The notes: a model not told the origin generated them from the letters alone. 64,000 nucleotides of DNA from Ecdyonurus torrentis (GCA_949318235.1 OX439137.1:2349249-2413248); one strand, 5' to 3'; counted from the first letter of the stretch, positions 1 through 12,355 are shown. A program made the numbers and translations.

Positions 1-210
1 TTATTTGAAAATATCAATTGAGAAGACTTTAAGTGTGGGTAGGAGGCACCTGGGTAATTTTACTAGTTTTTTTTTCTTCTCCCTCTCTTAATATGACTCC
101 CATAATGCCTCATATTAATTACAACATCCCCCCCCCCCTTATCTGATGGCAATGGGTCTTGGTATTGTTAGTGACCCTGTTTTCTTGCTACAAAAAATGT
201 TCTTGTACAT

Positions 211-598
211 TTAAATCCCTTGTCAACTTACTTTTTTATCATTTAGAATACTAGATTGATAATTACCATACCTTATTATCCATGAATTAGACACCAACAC
301 GTTGACTTTGTATTTATTTTCATTTTAACGGTTATTTCACGCATCTGACGTCACAATGTACCGATGGGGCCGTGATAGGGGTAAAGAACTTACGGAGAGG
401 GGCTTAAATTTATCACGTGACCAGAGTGGTGACTGTGATTGGTGGCGGTAAATTGTGATGTCAGATGCATGAAATAACTGTCAAAATGAAAATAAATACA
501 AAATCAACATGTTGGTGTCTAAATCATGGTTAATAAGGTATGGTAATTATCAATCTAGTATTCTAAATGATAAAAAAGTAAGTTGACAAGGGCTTTAA
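211..598. mobile_element. Element A1: TTAA-flanked palindromic MITE
   Basis: Nearly perfect inverted repeat of about 380 bp. Each end is TTAA followed by a CCCTTGTCAACTTA-type terminus, with long arms meeting near the TCACGTGACC region. TTAA on both sides, in this and the other copies, is the hallmark of piggyBac-type insertion. No coding capacity. Near-identical copies are A2 to A6. Confidence 0.85.
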
Positions 599-821
599 AA
601 ATGAAATATTTTTAACTTTCAATCATAATAAGTTTTTGTAAGAATTTGGTCTTTATTATTATTATTTTTGTTTTTTAATTATTAGCCTATAATTACTTCT
701 TTGTCTAATTTCAAATGCAGTTTAAAAAAATGATCCAAAGTTACACCCATGGTCTAAAGTTACTGTGGTACTGACAGCTTTTTAAAGTGGTGTTAAATAT
801 TTTTGTGCTCGCAAGACCATA

Positions 822-1136
822 GACCCCTTGCACATCCTTGCGCTTTCTCGCCATGTTTGTGGTGTCTATTGCATTGTCCAGCATAGGGGAAACATCATTT
901 TTCCTATTTTTTTAACATAAAAAGAGTTTATTTCAACTGAACAAATTTTTTTCATATTCTTTGAGCTTATTAGGAGCTAGAAATAAGGATTTGATTGAGC
1001 TTTGAAGCTTCTTTTGCTACTAAAAAATAATAATAATAATAATAATAATGATGATGTTTTCCCCTATGCTGGCCAATGTATTCCTGACCAACAAAATGGC
1101 AGCTCTTAAATATGAGTACAACTGGTCTATAGCACA
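822..1136. repeat. Element L1: imperfect palindromic repeat
   Basis: Starts near GACCCCTTGCACATCC, passes GTCCAGCATAGGGGAAAC and mirrors to CCTATGCTGGCCAATG, ending in a TGGTCTATAG-type end. Four more full copies: 42036-42296, 49365-49632, 53724-54002 and 59800-60022; a fragment lies at 28440-28510. The termini read CTATAGACC. Confidence 0.75.
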
Positions 1137-1247
1137 TCTCTTAACTATTCTAACACTAGTGCTGATTTACTATGTATGTCCCTTACTTTTACATCATTAG
1201 GCCAAACATAGAATAAGATAAATAGTACGAGGTACAGAAAACTTGTG

Positions 1248-1251
<4 letters not shown>

Positions 1252-1328
<77 letters not shown>
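1252..1328. repeat. (TA)n microsatellite in UBE2M intron 2
   Basis: Pure TA dinucleotide run of about 38 units, starting about 40 bp past the UBE2M exon 2 donor. Confidence 0.99.
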
Positions 1329-1330
<2 letters not shown>

Positions 1331-1365
1331 TTGACTAGATCAAATAGGTTCGTAAGGTCACTTAC

Positions 1366-1460
1366 TTCATCTGGACTAATGATTAATTTAAAATTAAGAA
1401 GATCGTCTGGATCACTGAATTCTGTATTACATGTCTTTGGAAGGTTCAACTCATTGAGAT
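1366..1460 (-). CDS. UBE2M: UBE2M coding exon 2 (start of UBC fold)
   Basis: A TTTCAG acceptor precedes position 1460 and a GTAAGT donor follows 1366. The exon encodes [11 protein letters not shown], then a short variable stretch, then [17 protein letters not shown], almost residue for residue the UBE2M segment after the docking peptide (first beta strands of the UBC fold). The acceptor completes the split Asp codon and the exon ends in phase 0. The next exon, expected to begin GFYKSG-like, is not in the window. A (TA)n tract starts about 40 bp past the donor. Confidence 0.93.
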
Positions 1461-1558
1461 CTGAAACAACAACAAATAATAACGGCATCAATTTAAATGT
1501 TAAAACAATAATTCAAATTCAAAATATATTTATTCATTTCTTTGATCCTACAATCACA

Positions 1559-4500
1559 ATATCGTTGTGGTTGCGGCGGAAGGGCACAAGTCGTTTGGTT
1601 TTCACAACAATGAAGGTAACAAGTTGTTTGGTTTTCAAAACAATGAAGGTAACAAATCGTTTGGTTTTCAAAACAATAAAGGCAACAAATCGTTTGGTTT
1701 TCCAAACAATAAAGGCAACAAGTCGTTTGGTTTTCAAGATTTAAAGGGCACAAGTCACTTTTCATCAATAAACAACATTGCATTTTTTTAATTTTGCTAT
1801 TATTTTCGTATTTTTTTGGGGATTTTTCTAGCAAATACGGCGGAAATGAATGAAAAATAAATCATTAATAAATTCCACATACAAATATTATTATATTTAA
1901 CCTTTATAAGCATTTTATTTCTTTTATTCTTTCGACATTTGAGACGCTTTTAAACGAGTCAATTATTTGAAAGTGACACCATCGCGTCAAAAATAAAAAT
2001 ATCAAATAACTAACTTCAGATTCGTTATTTTTAACGTGAAATTACCTGAAAAACATATGTTATATAAAAATATGAGACAAAAAGTTTTTGGGTTTAAAAA
2101 CAAAGAAGGGTACCCCCTTCTTTCATCCCCTCTTAAAACAGTTTTTTGGGTTTTAAAAATAGTTGGCTTGCTCTAAGAACATTTTAAAGATAACCACCGT
2201 GTAGAGCGTAAAAAAATAAATTTTCCTGCTATATCAATTGATGGATTGCATTTATTGTGTAGCTGTCAAAATTGAAAAACTACAAATTTTGGACCCTTAT
2301 TTAGACGATTAATTTTTATTGAAGTTATTGACCGATTTTAATGTGGCGCGCATAGAAAGATGCAAAATAAAGTCAGCAATAAAAAGTTTGCCAGGGTCAA
2401 GTTTGTACATTTTGAATCTTGCAAGCTATGAAGCGTGTTGTCCAAAAGTAGAAAAAATTATCAGTTTTTGAACGCATTTTGTTGCGCAAAACGGCACAAT
2501 AATATACTGTTGTTCGTATACAAAATCATTTTTTTTTTTTTTTTTTTTTACGACGTTAAATATCTTGTAAAATAAAGGAAGAATATAATATATGACGTCA
2601 GCAAAGATTCTGAAGTATAGACTGCATTTATGGTATACATATAGGTCTTGATCTATTGCCGTGTTATTAGTATGTGTGCCGCTGTTGCATAATTCACGGA
2701 GGCTGTTTTTTTTATACTTTTTCCCTAATTTAGATAGCGTAATAAAACCAACGCTATTCTTATTTTTTTGAGAAAAAAATGAGAATGAACACCAGATTTA
2801 CTCATTTATCTCTGCTACTTCCTGAGATAGATCGTGGATACTACGTGGCTGCAGCATCGCGATCAAAATGTTGGGGAGTTGCATTGAGTTTTTTACAGTT
2901 TTCTCTGCTGCTATTTAATATTTTGCAAAATAAATATACATATTCGTGATCCTTATAAAATTTACTTTCATTTTGTATATAATATCATAAGTTTACGTAC
3001 TTTTGTAACGATAAAATTAAGAGATACGGGATGTTAATTCTCCCGTATTTAAATCTGCTGTATTCCCGCTGTGCGTACGTTACACGCAGTGATGTACGAA
3101 GTTAGTAATAGCTACTTTTCCCCTAATTATTTTACGGTTATGAAACCTTCACCATTGTTCCTATTTTTGAAAAATATTTTGATCCATATGCGGTTGTCCA
3201 TACTTTGGTCCAGTAGATAATTTGGTCTAATCGACCAGTTAGACCGCGACTGCCCGTGGAGTAAGCGCGAGATTACTCGCAAAATATCTACTGGACCAAA
3301 GTTTGGACAACCGAATATGGATCAAAATATTTTTCAAAAATAGGAACAATGGTGAAGGTTTCATAACCGTAAAATAATTAGGGGAAAAGTAGCTATTACT
3401 AACTTCGTACATCACTGCGTGTAACGTACGCACAGCGGGAATACAGCAGATTTAAATACGGGAGAATTAACATCCCGTATCTCTTCATTTTTTCGTTACA
3501 AAAGAACGTAAACTTATGATATTATATACAAAATGAAAGGAAATTTTATAAGGATCACGAATATGTATATTTATTTTGCAAAATATTAAATAGCAGCAGA
3601 GAAAACTGTAAAAAACTCAATGCAACTCCCCAACATTTTGATCGCGATGCTGCAGCCACGTAGTATCCACGATCTATCTCAGGAACTAGCAGAGATAAAT
3701 GAGTAAATCTGGTGTTCATTCTCATTTTTTTCTCAAAAAAATAAGAATAGCGTTGGTTTTATTACGCTATCTAAATTAGGGAAAAAGTATAAAAAAAAAA
3801 CAGCCTCCGTGAATTATGCAACAGCGGCACACATACTAATAACACGGCAATAGATCAAGACCTATATGTATACCATAAATGCAGTCTATACTTCAGAATC
3901 TTTGCTGACGTCATATATTATATTCTTCCTTTATTTTACAAGATATTTAACGTCGTAAAAAAAAAAAAAAAAAAAAAAATGATTTTGTATACGAACAACA
4001 GTATATTATTGTGCCGTTTTGCGCAACAAAATGCGTTCAAAAACTGATAATTTTTTCTACTTTTGGACAACACGCTTCATAGCTTGCAAGATTCAAAATG
4101 TACAAACTTGACCCTGGCAAACTTTTTATTGCTGACTTTATTTTGCATCTTTCTATGCGCGCCACATTAAAATCGGTCAATAACTTCAATAAAAATTAAT
4201 CGTCTAAATAAGGGTCCAAAATTTGTAGTTTTTCAATTTTGACAGCTACACAATAAATGCAACCCATCAATTGATATATCAGGAAAATTTATTTTTTTAC
4301 GCTCTACACGGTGGTTATCTTTAAAATGTTCTTAGAGCAAGCCAACTATTTTTAAAACCCAAAAAACTGTTTTAAGAGGGGATGAAAGAAGGGGGTACCC
4401 TTCTTTGTTTTTAAACCCAAAAACTTTTTGTCTCATATTTTTATATAACATATGTTTTTCAGGTAATTTCACGTTAAAAATAACGAATCTGAAGTTAGTT

Positions 4501-4949
4501 ATTTGATATTTTTATTTTTGACGCGATGGTGTCACTTTCAAATAATTGACTCGTTTAAAAGCGTCTCAAATGTCGAAAGAATAAAAGAAATAAAATGCTT
4601 ATAAAGGTTAAATATAATAATATTTGTATGTGGAATTTATTAATGATTTATTTTTCATTCATTTCCGCCGTATTTGCTAGAAAAATCCCCAAAAAAATAC
4701 GAAAATAATAGCAAAATTAAAAAAATGCAATGTTGTTTATTGATGAAAAGTGACTTGTGCCCTTTAAATCTTGAAAACCAAACGACTTGTTGCCTTTATT
4801 GTTTGGAAAACCAAACGATTTGTTGCCTTTATTGTTTTGAAAACCAAACGATTTGTTACCTTCATTGTTTTGAAAACCAAACGACTTGTTACTTTCATTG
4901 TTGTGAAAACCAAACGACTTGTGACCTTCCGCCGCAACCACAACGATAT
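1559..4949. mobile_element. Element J: 3.4-kb giant palindrome with 33-bp modules
   Basis: Left arm 1559-3221 and right arm 3284-4949 are near-identical inverted copies of about 1.66 kb around a unique spacer at 3222-3283. Both ends read ATATCGTTGTGG inward. Just inside each end is an array of five 33-bp units (left: 1576-1740) with consensus near CAARTCGTTTGGTTTTC. The rest of the arm has no recognisable coding sequence. It lies in UBE2M intron 1. Reading frames across the modules are by-products of a period divisible by three. Confidence 0.93.
1576..1740 (+). repeat. Five tandem 33-bp modules in left arm of J
   Basis: Units start at 1576, 1609, 1642, 1675 and 1708; each contains a TCGTTTGGTTTTC core with small differences. 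The mirrored array is at about 4770-4932. Confidence 0.93.
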
Positions 4950-5044
4950 ACAACAAAGCATATCGGCTTAGGTTTATTGTATCAGTTGATACATTTAGAA
5001 ATTATAATCAAAAGTTACACAAAGATAATACAAACATATTTATA

Positions 5045-5162
5045 CATTAGTGTTGTTCGTAAACCCTGTTTTCTTGTACCAAAAAATGCGCATTCCATTT
5101 GAATAACCATAGGCGATCGTCATTTTTGATGCAGGGAACAGGGTTTACGAACAGCATTATAG
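5045..5162. mobile_element. Element FF: short palindromic MITE, GTTCGTAAACCC ends
   Basis: About 115 bp with TAGTGTTGTTCGTAAACCC inverted at both ends and an asymmetric GGCGATCGTCAT centre. Other copies: 6108-6228, 21250-21380 (with a poly-A insertion) and 22618-22730; half copies near 160-205 and 13460-13490. Confidence 0.8.
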
Positions 5163-5325
5163 AGAAAATCATTTTTAAATTTGAATATTTTAAAAGCTGG
5201 TCTTATAAACTCATCAATAGAATAATATTGCTTGTTCAACAGTAGCGTTATCAATTATTTTTTTTTAAATAAAATAAGTTCTTCAATTTCTCTTATAATA
5301 GCGATATAAATAAGAAAAATAAACC

Positions 5326-5708
5326 GTCGTGGTTAGGTATGATAAATTTGAAATAAAATGCTAGGAGAGACCAGTGCTGCTCTTACTATAGTGAAGAGAG
5401 TCCCATAGTTTGGTGACAAATCTTGCTAGCACAGATATAAAAAACTAACACATTGGAAATATTTCAGCAATAAACTACAAGAGAGATGGGGTGTCTTCAT
5501 CAGTCCTTACAGACTTGGAGAGAAACTATGAATGATCCTGAGTCTGTAATGACTGATGAAGACACTCCATCTCTCTTGTAGTTTATTGCTGAAATATTTG
5601 AATTTCCAATGTGTTAGTATATCTGTGCTAGCAAGATTTGTCACAGAACTATGGGACTCTCTTCACTATGGTAAGGCCAGCACTGGTCTCTCCTAGCAGT
5701 TTCTGTCA
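5326..5708. mobile_element. Element O1: inverted pair, Penelope/retrozyme-like
   Basis: Arms of about 170 bp run from ACCGTCGTGGTTAGG through AGAGTCCCATAG, TTGCTAGCACAGATAT and TACAAGAGAGATGG to CTTCATCAGTCC, then mirror. Its outer end resembles the outer end of element R (AACCATCGCGGTTAG), so I infer a related family. It contains CTGATGA followed at a distance by TGAAATATT, a possible decayed hammerhead. In UBE2M intron 1. Confidence 0.7.
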
Positions 5709-6465
5709 AAATTATCTTAAAATAATAATTGTTCAATTTATTGTATTCAATAAACAAACTTGGTGTATGCACGACATAACAAATAATAATAGTTCAATTC
5801 AAATATAGTATAGTATATCATTATCAGTTCTTATATCCTACAATCATAATATTACAAGAATGCATGCATATCAGCTTAGATTATTCTAGTAGAGCATGTT
5901 GAATAGAAAATTAATTAAACACAAAGATTCTATTATTTATATAGTAAAGTGGGACTTTGAACCAACCTAATAATATGTATGCATACAAGCAAATTAATGA
6001 TGATTTTTGTAAACTAGAATACTGGTCGTATTTTTTCTGATACTAAAATGAAGAGTAATTATGGCTATATTCAAATGTATTGTGCATTTTTTGGTGCAAG
6101 AAAACAGGAATGCTGTTCGTAAACCTTGTTCTCTGCACCAAAAATGACAATCGCCTATGGCTATTCAAATGGAATGCGCATTTTTTGGTGCAAGAGAACA
6201 GGGTTTACGAACAACACTATTATAGTTTACAAACAACACATATTTCCTTTCTCAAAAAAAAATAAATAAAAAAAAAATCGCAATTGCATTACAAAAGTAT
6301 TAGGTGATAGACATTTTTTGTAGTTTGAAGCAACAACAACAAAAGCAAAAAAAAAAAAAAAAAAAAAAAGAGGGGGAGGGGGTGGGGGAGAATGCTAAAT
6401 TGTTTGCAGGGGTTAAGAGCACAGAGCTGGCAACCATCGCAGCTAGGATCAATAATAAATAAAAA

Positions 6466-6985
6466 GGATAGAAATAGCAGCACTGGCCTTACTTACCACA
6501 GTAGAAGTTGTATGGAGAGGTCGAGGTCTCATGTGGCACAGTATTTTGTCACAGTCAACTGTGGTGAAATTAAAAGTGCGGGGTGAAATTGAAACTCCAA
6601 TCATGTGCAAGCTTTCACTTTTCCCTCTTGCTAGACACAGAGCACTTTGAAAGCAGCTGTGAGATTGGCTTTCAATTTTACCCCGGTTGACTGTATAAAA
6701 AAGTTCATTTCATAACTGAGAGCTTTCGTCATTATGTTAATGACATTATCAATCAAAGAAGAGATTTACTTGAGCACATCACAGTACAAGACTACACGTT
6801 ACTCAGTGATGTGCTCAAGTAAATCTCTTCTTTGATTGATAAATTCATTACAATTACAATGGCAAAAGCTCTCAGTTATGAAATAAACTTTTTTATAACA
6901 AAATACTGTGCCACGCGAGACCTCGACCTCTCCATACAACTTCTACTGTGATAAGTAAGGCCAGCACTGATAATTCTATCCTTTT
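6466..6985. mobile_element. Element P1: inverted pair, with insertion Q
   Basis: Arms carry GTAGAAGTTGTATGGAGAGG, ATGACGAAAGCTCTCAG and TGATGTGCTCAAGTAAATC in inverted order, outer motif TAAGGCCAGCACTG shared with O. A 140-bp palindrome with CAGTCAAC and GTTGACTG ends (Q, 6552-6692) interrupts the left arm. Half copies lie at 33066-33173 and 47749-47952. Confidence 0.7.
6552..6692. repeat. Element Q inside P1
   Basis: Short palindrome with CAGTCAACTGTGGTGAAATT at one end and its diverged inverse at the other. It splits the P1 arm, so it is younger than P1. Confidence 0.6.
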
Positions 6986-7303
6986 ATTTACTGATAATTA
7001 CGTTCAATACCAAGGGAAGTGTGTGTGTTACACTGAAAGCTATAAAATATGTTTGTTTATTATCTCTGTGCTGGCAATATCTTTTTAACTAGACTATTCT
7101 GAGTATTAACTAGACTATTATATAGATCAGTGATTCTGAGCAATATGAGAATACGGAACACTTAAAATGCAAGTATCAGGGACCAAATACAGGTATGGGA
7201 AAGAAATAATTTTACATAAGCAAACTGTTTGGAACTGGCGTAGCCTTGGTACTCCAAATTACCTTTTTAATTCCAACTTTATTTATGGGGGTAAAAATAG
7301 CAG

Positions 7304-7718
7304 ATATCGATGTTGTTGCGAGCAATATGTGTAACCCGTTTTTTGTCATGTGAAGGAAAATGTATATTTTGTTATTTGTCACGCTTAGCAATACAGTCTG
7401 CGCCACCTAAGGATGTGACCAATGAGAGAGCGCCTAAAAACTCTCCATTTAGCTAACATTAGCCCACCTCCTAGCGACCTTGTGCGCTTGAGTGTCTATT
7501 GGCTCGTGGCTAATAATCGCAAACATCCTTAGGTGGCACGGACTGTATGTGTGTCTCGTTTTTTGTCAAGCTAAGCAAAATGTGTAAGTCATTACCGAAC
7601 GTTATGTAGATAGCGCTCGACTTACACATATTACTACCCATGACAAATAACAAGATAGACCAGATAGACATTTTGCTTCGTCTGACAAAAAACGAGTTGC
7701 TTGCAACAACATCGATAT
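7304..7718. mobile_element. Element B1: fold-back, 33-bp modules, core, S1 inserted
   Basis: ATATCGATGTTGTTGCGA termini at both ends. The arms consist of 33-bp units of type GCAATATGTGTATCTCG plus TTTTTTGTCACGC. The asymmetric core CCGAACGTTATGTAGAT then AGCGCTCGA lies at 7595-7620. Element S1 (7395-7550) is inserted in the left arm. Confidence 0.88.
7395..7550. mobile_element. Element S1: palindromic MITE nested in B1
   Basis: ACAGTCCGYGCCACCTAAGG termini in inverted orientation flank a centre with TCCTAGCGACCTTG. Other copies: 15166-15330 and 35362-35850. TACAGTC-type ends suggest a Tc1/mariner-like origin; this is inference. Confidence 0.75.
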
Positions 7719-8743
7719 ACAGTTTAAAAAATTAAAAGTTCATAAACTGTATTTTTTTCAAAAAAGCAAATAAGCCATTTTACGCTGTTCTTAAAATATG
7801 GTCTCAACTCAATTAATGACATGAATTAACTTATAGGCAAACATATTACTGAAAAAGCATTGTTATCTGCTAAATCAATAAAACTAGAGAAATATATGTT
7901 ATATTTTGAAATTTTGAATATCTAGTACAAAACAAATGGACTTAACGATGAAACTTGCTCCTTCGTTTTAAAACTGTCTTTTAAGACAAAATTAATATTC
8001 TCATTTAAATAGCCAATTAAAATACATAATAACTGTCGTTAATATATAACCTGTGCTCATGATTTGAACCATATGGATAGCTAGAGATAATACTATATTT
8101 ATGTACAATCATACATACTGGTATGGGCATACATTTAAAAATTGATAAACATGAACCTTATACTTATTTCATTGACAAATTTGTTGCAGTTTATTTACAA
8201 AATATAGTGTAAATATCAGACTGAATGAAACTACATACTTTTATTTGCATAAATTATCTTTTAAAGCGGAAAAAATAAACAATTGAGTGACACATTTTTT
8301 TTCTAAACCACAAAACAAAAAAAAATGCACAAAAAACTGTTTACAGCATTTATGCATAATTTATGATGTATTTCTAATGAAATTTATGTATGATTCAAAA
8401 TAATAACAAATTCATAATTCTACATTTTAAAAACTAGGGTAAATATTGCCTAAATAGTACAGTTTTCCAAATTTATTTTTAAAACACAAGAAAGGGGGGA
8501 TAAGTGACGTCACAATTTAGAAATTCTGAAATGACTTGAAAAAGTCTACGATATTATGCTTTAAAAAATACAAATAAATATTTTTGCTACGTAATTACTC
8601 ATATTTTTAAAATAATTTCTGGTATTTTAAGATTCTTGTAACGATAATAAATAAATAGAAAGTAAATTAAAAATGGCTAAAATAAGGAAAAGAAAATGCT
8701 GACCTTCGAGGGAAACCCTGATCAAAATCTGATTTGTTTTTAC

Positions 8744-8849
8744 CTTTTGTAATTCTAAGCTGTGCTGCAGAGGATTTCTTTTGAGTTCCAGCTTTAGGAG
8801 AGGATTCTCCATCCTTTTTTTGTTGTTTTAAAGAAAAAAGTTTAATCAT
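8744..8849 (-). CDS. UBE2M: UBE2M coding exon 1 (N-terminal docking peptide)
   Basis: The exon starts with an ATG at 8849 and encodes 35 residues beginning MIKLFSLKQQKK and ending SSAAQLRITK, then one base before a GTAAAA donor at 8743. The start is chosen because the N-terminal MIKLFSLKQQ matches the known UBE2M N terminus, which docks on UBA3 and whose acetylated Met binds DCN1. The middle (DGESSPKAGTQ) is a variable Ser/Lys-rich linker, as in other animals. The phase is 1, and the split Asp codon is completed by exon 2. The open frame beyond the donor is intron read-through. Confidence 0.93.
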
Positions 8850-10019
8850 GATATTCCAAAATAAACGATTTCTTAAACAAAAATCGTCATACGATGTATT
8901 CTTGTTGACCTCCCAAGATTTTTTTTTTTTTCAGCACGTAAACAATTGAAAGCTATGACAACAGATTTAGCGGTAAATTTAAATTTATATAACAAAAAAA
9001 TACATGGAAAATTTATGTGCATTATAACACCTGCATTATGATTAATAAATTAGTTTTAATTAATTAATTTTTAATTGAATAAGAATATGTACTAATAAAA
9101 GTATAAATATTTTTATTATATTGAATATATTTTAAAACTAAATCATAGAAAAGTGTATACAACTAAATATTATCGGGTTTTCGAAGAAAAACAAAAACAA
9201 ATAAATTAGGATTTTTGCATATTTGCCATTTTATTATATATATTAAAACAAATTTGAATGAGTGCACAGCAAGCCATACATCATACATCTGATCTGCAAT
9301 AAAAATTATTATTTTATCAATATATCCAACATTCTTTTTACACAATTTTTTTTATTATACAATACGAATCAATTAAAAATTAAGTTTTCAGTTGTGAAAG
9401 GTATAATAATAAAACATTTTAGAAATATCAAATATTATACAGTTTTAAAATATAGCATAATATATTATTATATTTCAAATAAAATTAGATTTAATTCTAT
9501 ACATAATAATATTCTATGCATAAATATAGTGTACGTATACGTATAGCATAATAATATTGAAGGATTACTGATTGCAATCGGGGATGGTATAGTTTTTAAC
9601 TGATGGTGACCCTATATGCTCTTAAAATTTTGAATATATATACACATCACATACTTTTGACTGCACTCCAATGCTGAATTCATATCCTGCCTATATAGTC
9701 ATAAACCCCATAAGATTATGAACTAAATGCACAGTAATTACCACAGATTTTTACATAGATTATTTGCAATAAGGAGTACACTTGTCTGATTCAAAAATTA
9801 TAGTCCCGCAGGTACTGAATAAAACCCAAAATTGAACTGAATTGGTCTTGAATTGAACAAGTATATACTTGCAATCTACAAATGAAAAAAACTATGGTTT
9901 GTTACTGGGTATGATGATTGAAACGTGATTTTTTTAATTTGCGGGGGGGGGGGGGGGATCTCACGAATAAATCACAATTTGGAATCTTATACATACACAT
10001 ATATTATATTATTATTATT
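8850..10019. other. UBE2M 5' flank, AT-rich, no feature recognised
   Basis: Upstream of the UBE2M start codon. Very AT-rich, with no CpG-rich promoter and no recognised repeat. A G run lies at 9943-9957. The promoter and transcription start cannot be placed. Confidence 0.5.
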
Positions 10020-10296
10020 ATAGCAATGTGTAATTGGGTTTTTTGTCACGCGAAGCAAAATGTCTATCCCGTTATTTGTCACGTGTAGCAGTATGCGTAT
10101 TATTATTATTTATTTATTTTTTTTTTTTTTTCAAAAGCTAAGCAAAAATGTGTCAGTCATTTCCGAACGCAATGTAGATGGCGCTCGACTTACACATATT
10201 GCTCCGCGTGACAAAAAATGAGATACACAAAATACACATATTGCTATAATGCCAAAAAACTAGATCCACATATTGCTCGCAACTATACATCGATAT
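10020..10296. mobile_element. Element B2: fold-back with 33-bp modules
   Basis: The right end is ACATCGATAT; the left end is degraded to TAGCAATGTG. Modules with TTTTTTGTCACGCGAAGC flank the core CCGAACGCAATGTAGATGG at 10163-10188. Confidence 0.82.
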
Positions 10297-10429
10297 ATAC
10301 ACTTTTCTTTAGCCTTCTATACAGATGAAAACTTGTTAAGTAGGAAACATGATCAATGTAGACATGGATTTCAAGATTTCATGAATTCCAAAAGTTGCCT
10401 ACTTTACAATTTCTGTAAACCCTTTTTTT

Positions 10430-11224
10430 GTGGAGGACAAAAAAAAAAAAAAAAAAAAAAAAGACGAAGAAGAAGAAGAAAACCAAAGGTTATATATAAT
10501 AAAGTGTGACATAATTTAAGTGTATGCTGGTTCCATCTTTAAATCATCCACTTATTTCGAGTACACCAGAAGTAGTTTTTACAATGGAATTCTATGTAAA
10601 TTAAATTTATACTTCAATTGTTCAACGTTAATTTACATATAATTCTATGTCAATTATAAAACCTGCTTTACATGAGCTACAAACTCTATAGGGACACCTA
10701 TTTAAGTTTAATTTAATTATGGGTACCGTTTTTTTAATACATAGGCTATATATTTTCTTTTGACTTTTTTAAAATATACATTATAGAGTACATAAGGTAG
10801 GCTATACATACATGCGTGTTTTCTGTCAGTCCTCAAAAATCTATTATAAATAAAAAGATTTTTTTTTTTTATTTATCATTATTAAGAATGTTTTTTTATC
10901 ATCACACACCGAATCAAATTTATCTCCATCTATATCTAGAAATAATAATATTAAATCCTGATTTTTATATTAACTTGCATGGTAGGCTATATATATAAGC
11001 AAAGACCATTTGATATAGACCTAAGTATGGAAAGTATAATAGGAGTACAGATACTTAAAAATAAACATAACATTTTAGGGATGAATTCCTGACTGCTAAA
11101 AAAATAATAATAAAAAATAATAATAAAAAAAAAAAAAAAAAAGATACCTAATAATAGGTAATAATAATGATAATTAAATAAAAGTATAGCAGGAGAAAAT
11201 AAGCACACATTAACTTTTGAAAAC
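10430..11224. other. Intergenic, AT-rich, poly-A/T tracts
   Basis: No gene or dispersed repeat recognised. Weak inverted pieces around 10570-10670 (GAATTCTATGTAAATTAAA and mirror). Poly-A and GAA-rich runs at 10440-10485 and 11100-11145. Confidence 0.45.
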
Positions 11225-11276
11225 TGATCAAAATAGATGAAAGCATTGCTGGTCTTAACATAGTGAAGAAAGTACT
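11225..11276. repeat. Element O fragment abutting H
   Basis: GCATTGCTGGTCTTAACATA then GTGAAGAAAGTACTAT matches the outer part of an O arm. Element H begins immediately after it. Confidence 0.55.
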
Positions 11277-12355
11277 ATATCGTCAGTCGGATATGCAAAG
11301 CTCGGATTAGGAATTTGAGTGTTTCTGAAGTTTGAATCGTCATAATTCAAAAATAAAAAGTCACAAAAAATTGAAATTATTTTTGTCGTGTGGCTTATAT
11401 ATCTGACAATACATTGTATTAATTTCATATTTTTATTTCAAATAGTTCGCTCACAATTCATCAATTAGTAAACTAAAACACCCTGTTTTTGCACTCTGTT
11501 CAAAAAAGTGAAATTAAAATTATTATTCCCTTGCAACAGTAAGCAATAAAAATTTCAAATTAATATCATACAGTCAAGAAATGTTGCTTATTCTTAATGT
11601 ACAGTTGAAATATTTTTGCAAGCGACCCCTTTGCCAAAATTTGCAAAAAACGGATCTCGCGTTCTTTTAATGTTTTGAAGCTCAAAATTATTTTAGGGGC
11701 GCAATTTTGTATTCTTAAAAGATTTCTTTGCAATATACAAAGTTATTTTGAAATTAACTAAAATTTATGAATTAATTAACTTATAGCCCCTGTATTTACG
11801 CAAAAAGCAGTACATAAAATGCCTGATGACCGCAACCAGCAGTACATTAAATTTTTAAAAATTCATTTAATATCATAGAAATAAGATATTTACATTATTA
11901 GCAAAAGACCATTTAAGAGATTCAAAATTGCACCCCAAAAATAATTTTGAGCTTCAAAACATTAAAAAAACGCGAGATCGGTTTTTTGCAAATTTTGGCA
12001 AAGGGGTCGCTTGCAAAAAAATTTTAACTGTATATTAAGAATAAGCAACATTTATTGACTCTATGATGTTAATTTGAAATTTTTATTCCTAACTGTTGCA
12101 TGGGAATAATAATTTTAGTTTCACTTTTTTGCACAGAGTGCTAAAACAGGGTGTTTTAGTTTACTAATTGATGAATTGTGAGCGAACTATTTGAAATAAA
12201 AATATAAAATTAATACAATATATTGTCAGATATATAAGCCGCACGACAAAAATAATTTCAATTTTTTGTGACTTTTTATTTTTGAATTATGACGATTCAA
12301 ACTTCAGAAACACTCAAATTCCTAATCCGAGCTTTGCATATCCGACTGACGATAT
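11277..12355. mobile_element. Element H: 1.08-kb palindrome with ATATCG ends
   Basis: ATATCGTCAGTCGGATATGC at the left is inverted at the right. Arms of about 520 bp are near-identical around a short centre near 11816 (TGATGACCGCAACCAG). Inner words include AAAACACCCTGTTTT and TCGCTTGCAAAAA. No coding sequence and no 33-bp array seen. Its right end overlaps the left end of B3 through a shared ATAT. Confidence 0.9.

Larger units (their letters stand above)
1..8849 (-). other. UBE2M: UBE2M (UBC12) locus, 5' part, two coding exons visible
   Basis: Gene extent for the NEDD8-conjugating E2 enzyme, which takes NEDD8 from the UBA3-NAE1 E1 and passes it to cullins with RBX1 and DCN1. Exon 1 (8744-8849) and exon 2 (1366-1460) join in phase and read through the N-terminal docking peptide into the start of the UBC fold. 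The 7.3-kb intron between them contains elements J, O1, P1, B1 and S1. Exons encoding the catalytic Cys and the rest of the UBC domain must lie to the left of position 1. It has the same orientation as the importin gene upstream. Confidence 0.93.

Noticed and set aside
1567..1791. Repeat proteins with GNKSFGFQNN-type units on both strands
   Set aside because: Frames stay open because the J module is 33 bp, divisible by three. All readings exist in mirror form in the right arm.
9262..9546. 94-residue plus-strand frame
   Set aside because: AT-rich Asn/Ile/Tyr translation, no homology, no splice signals.
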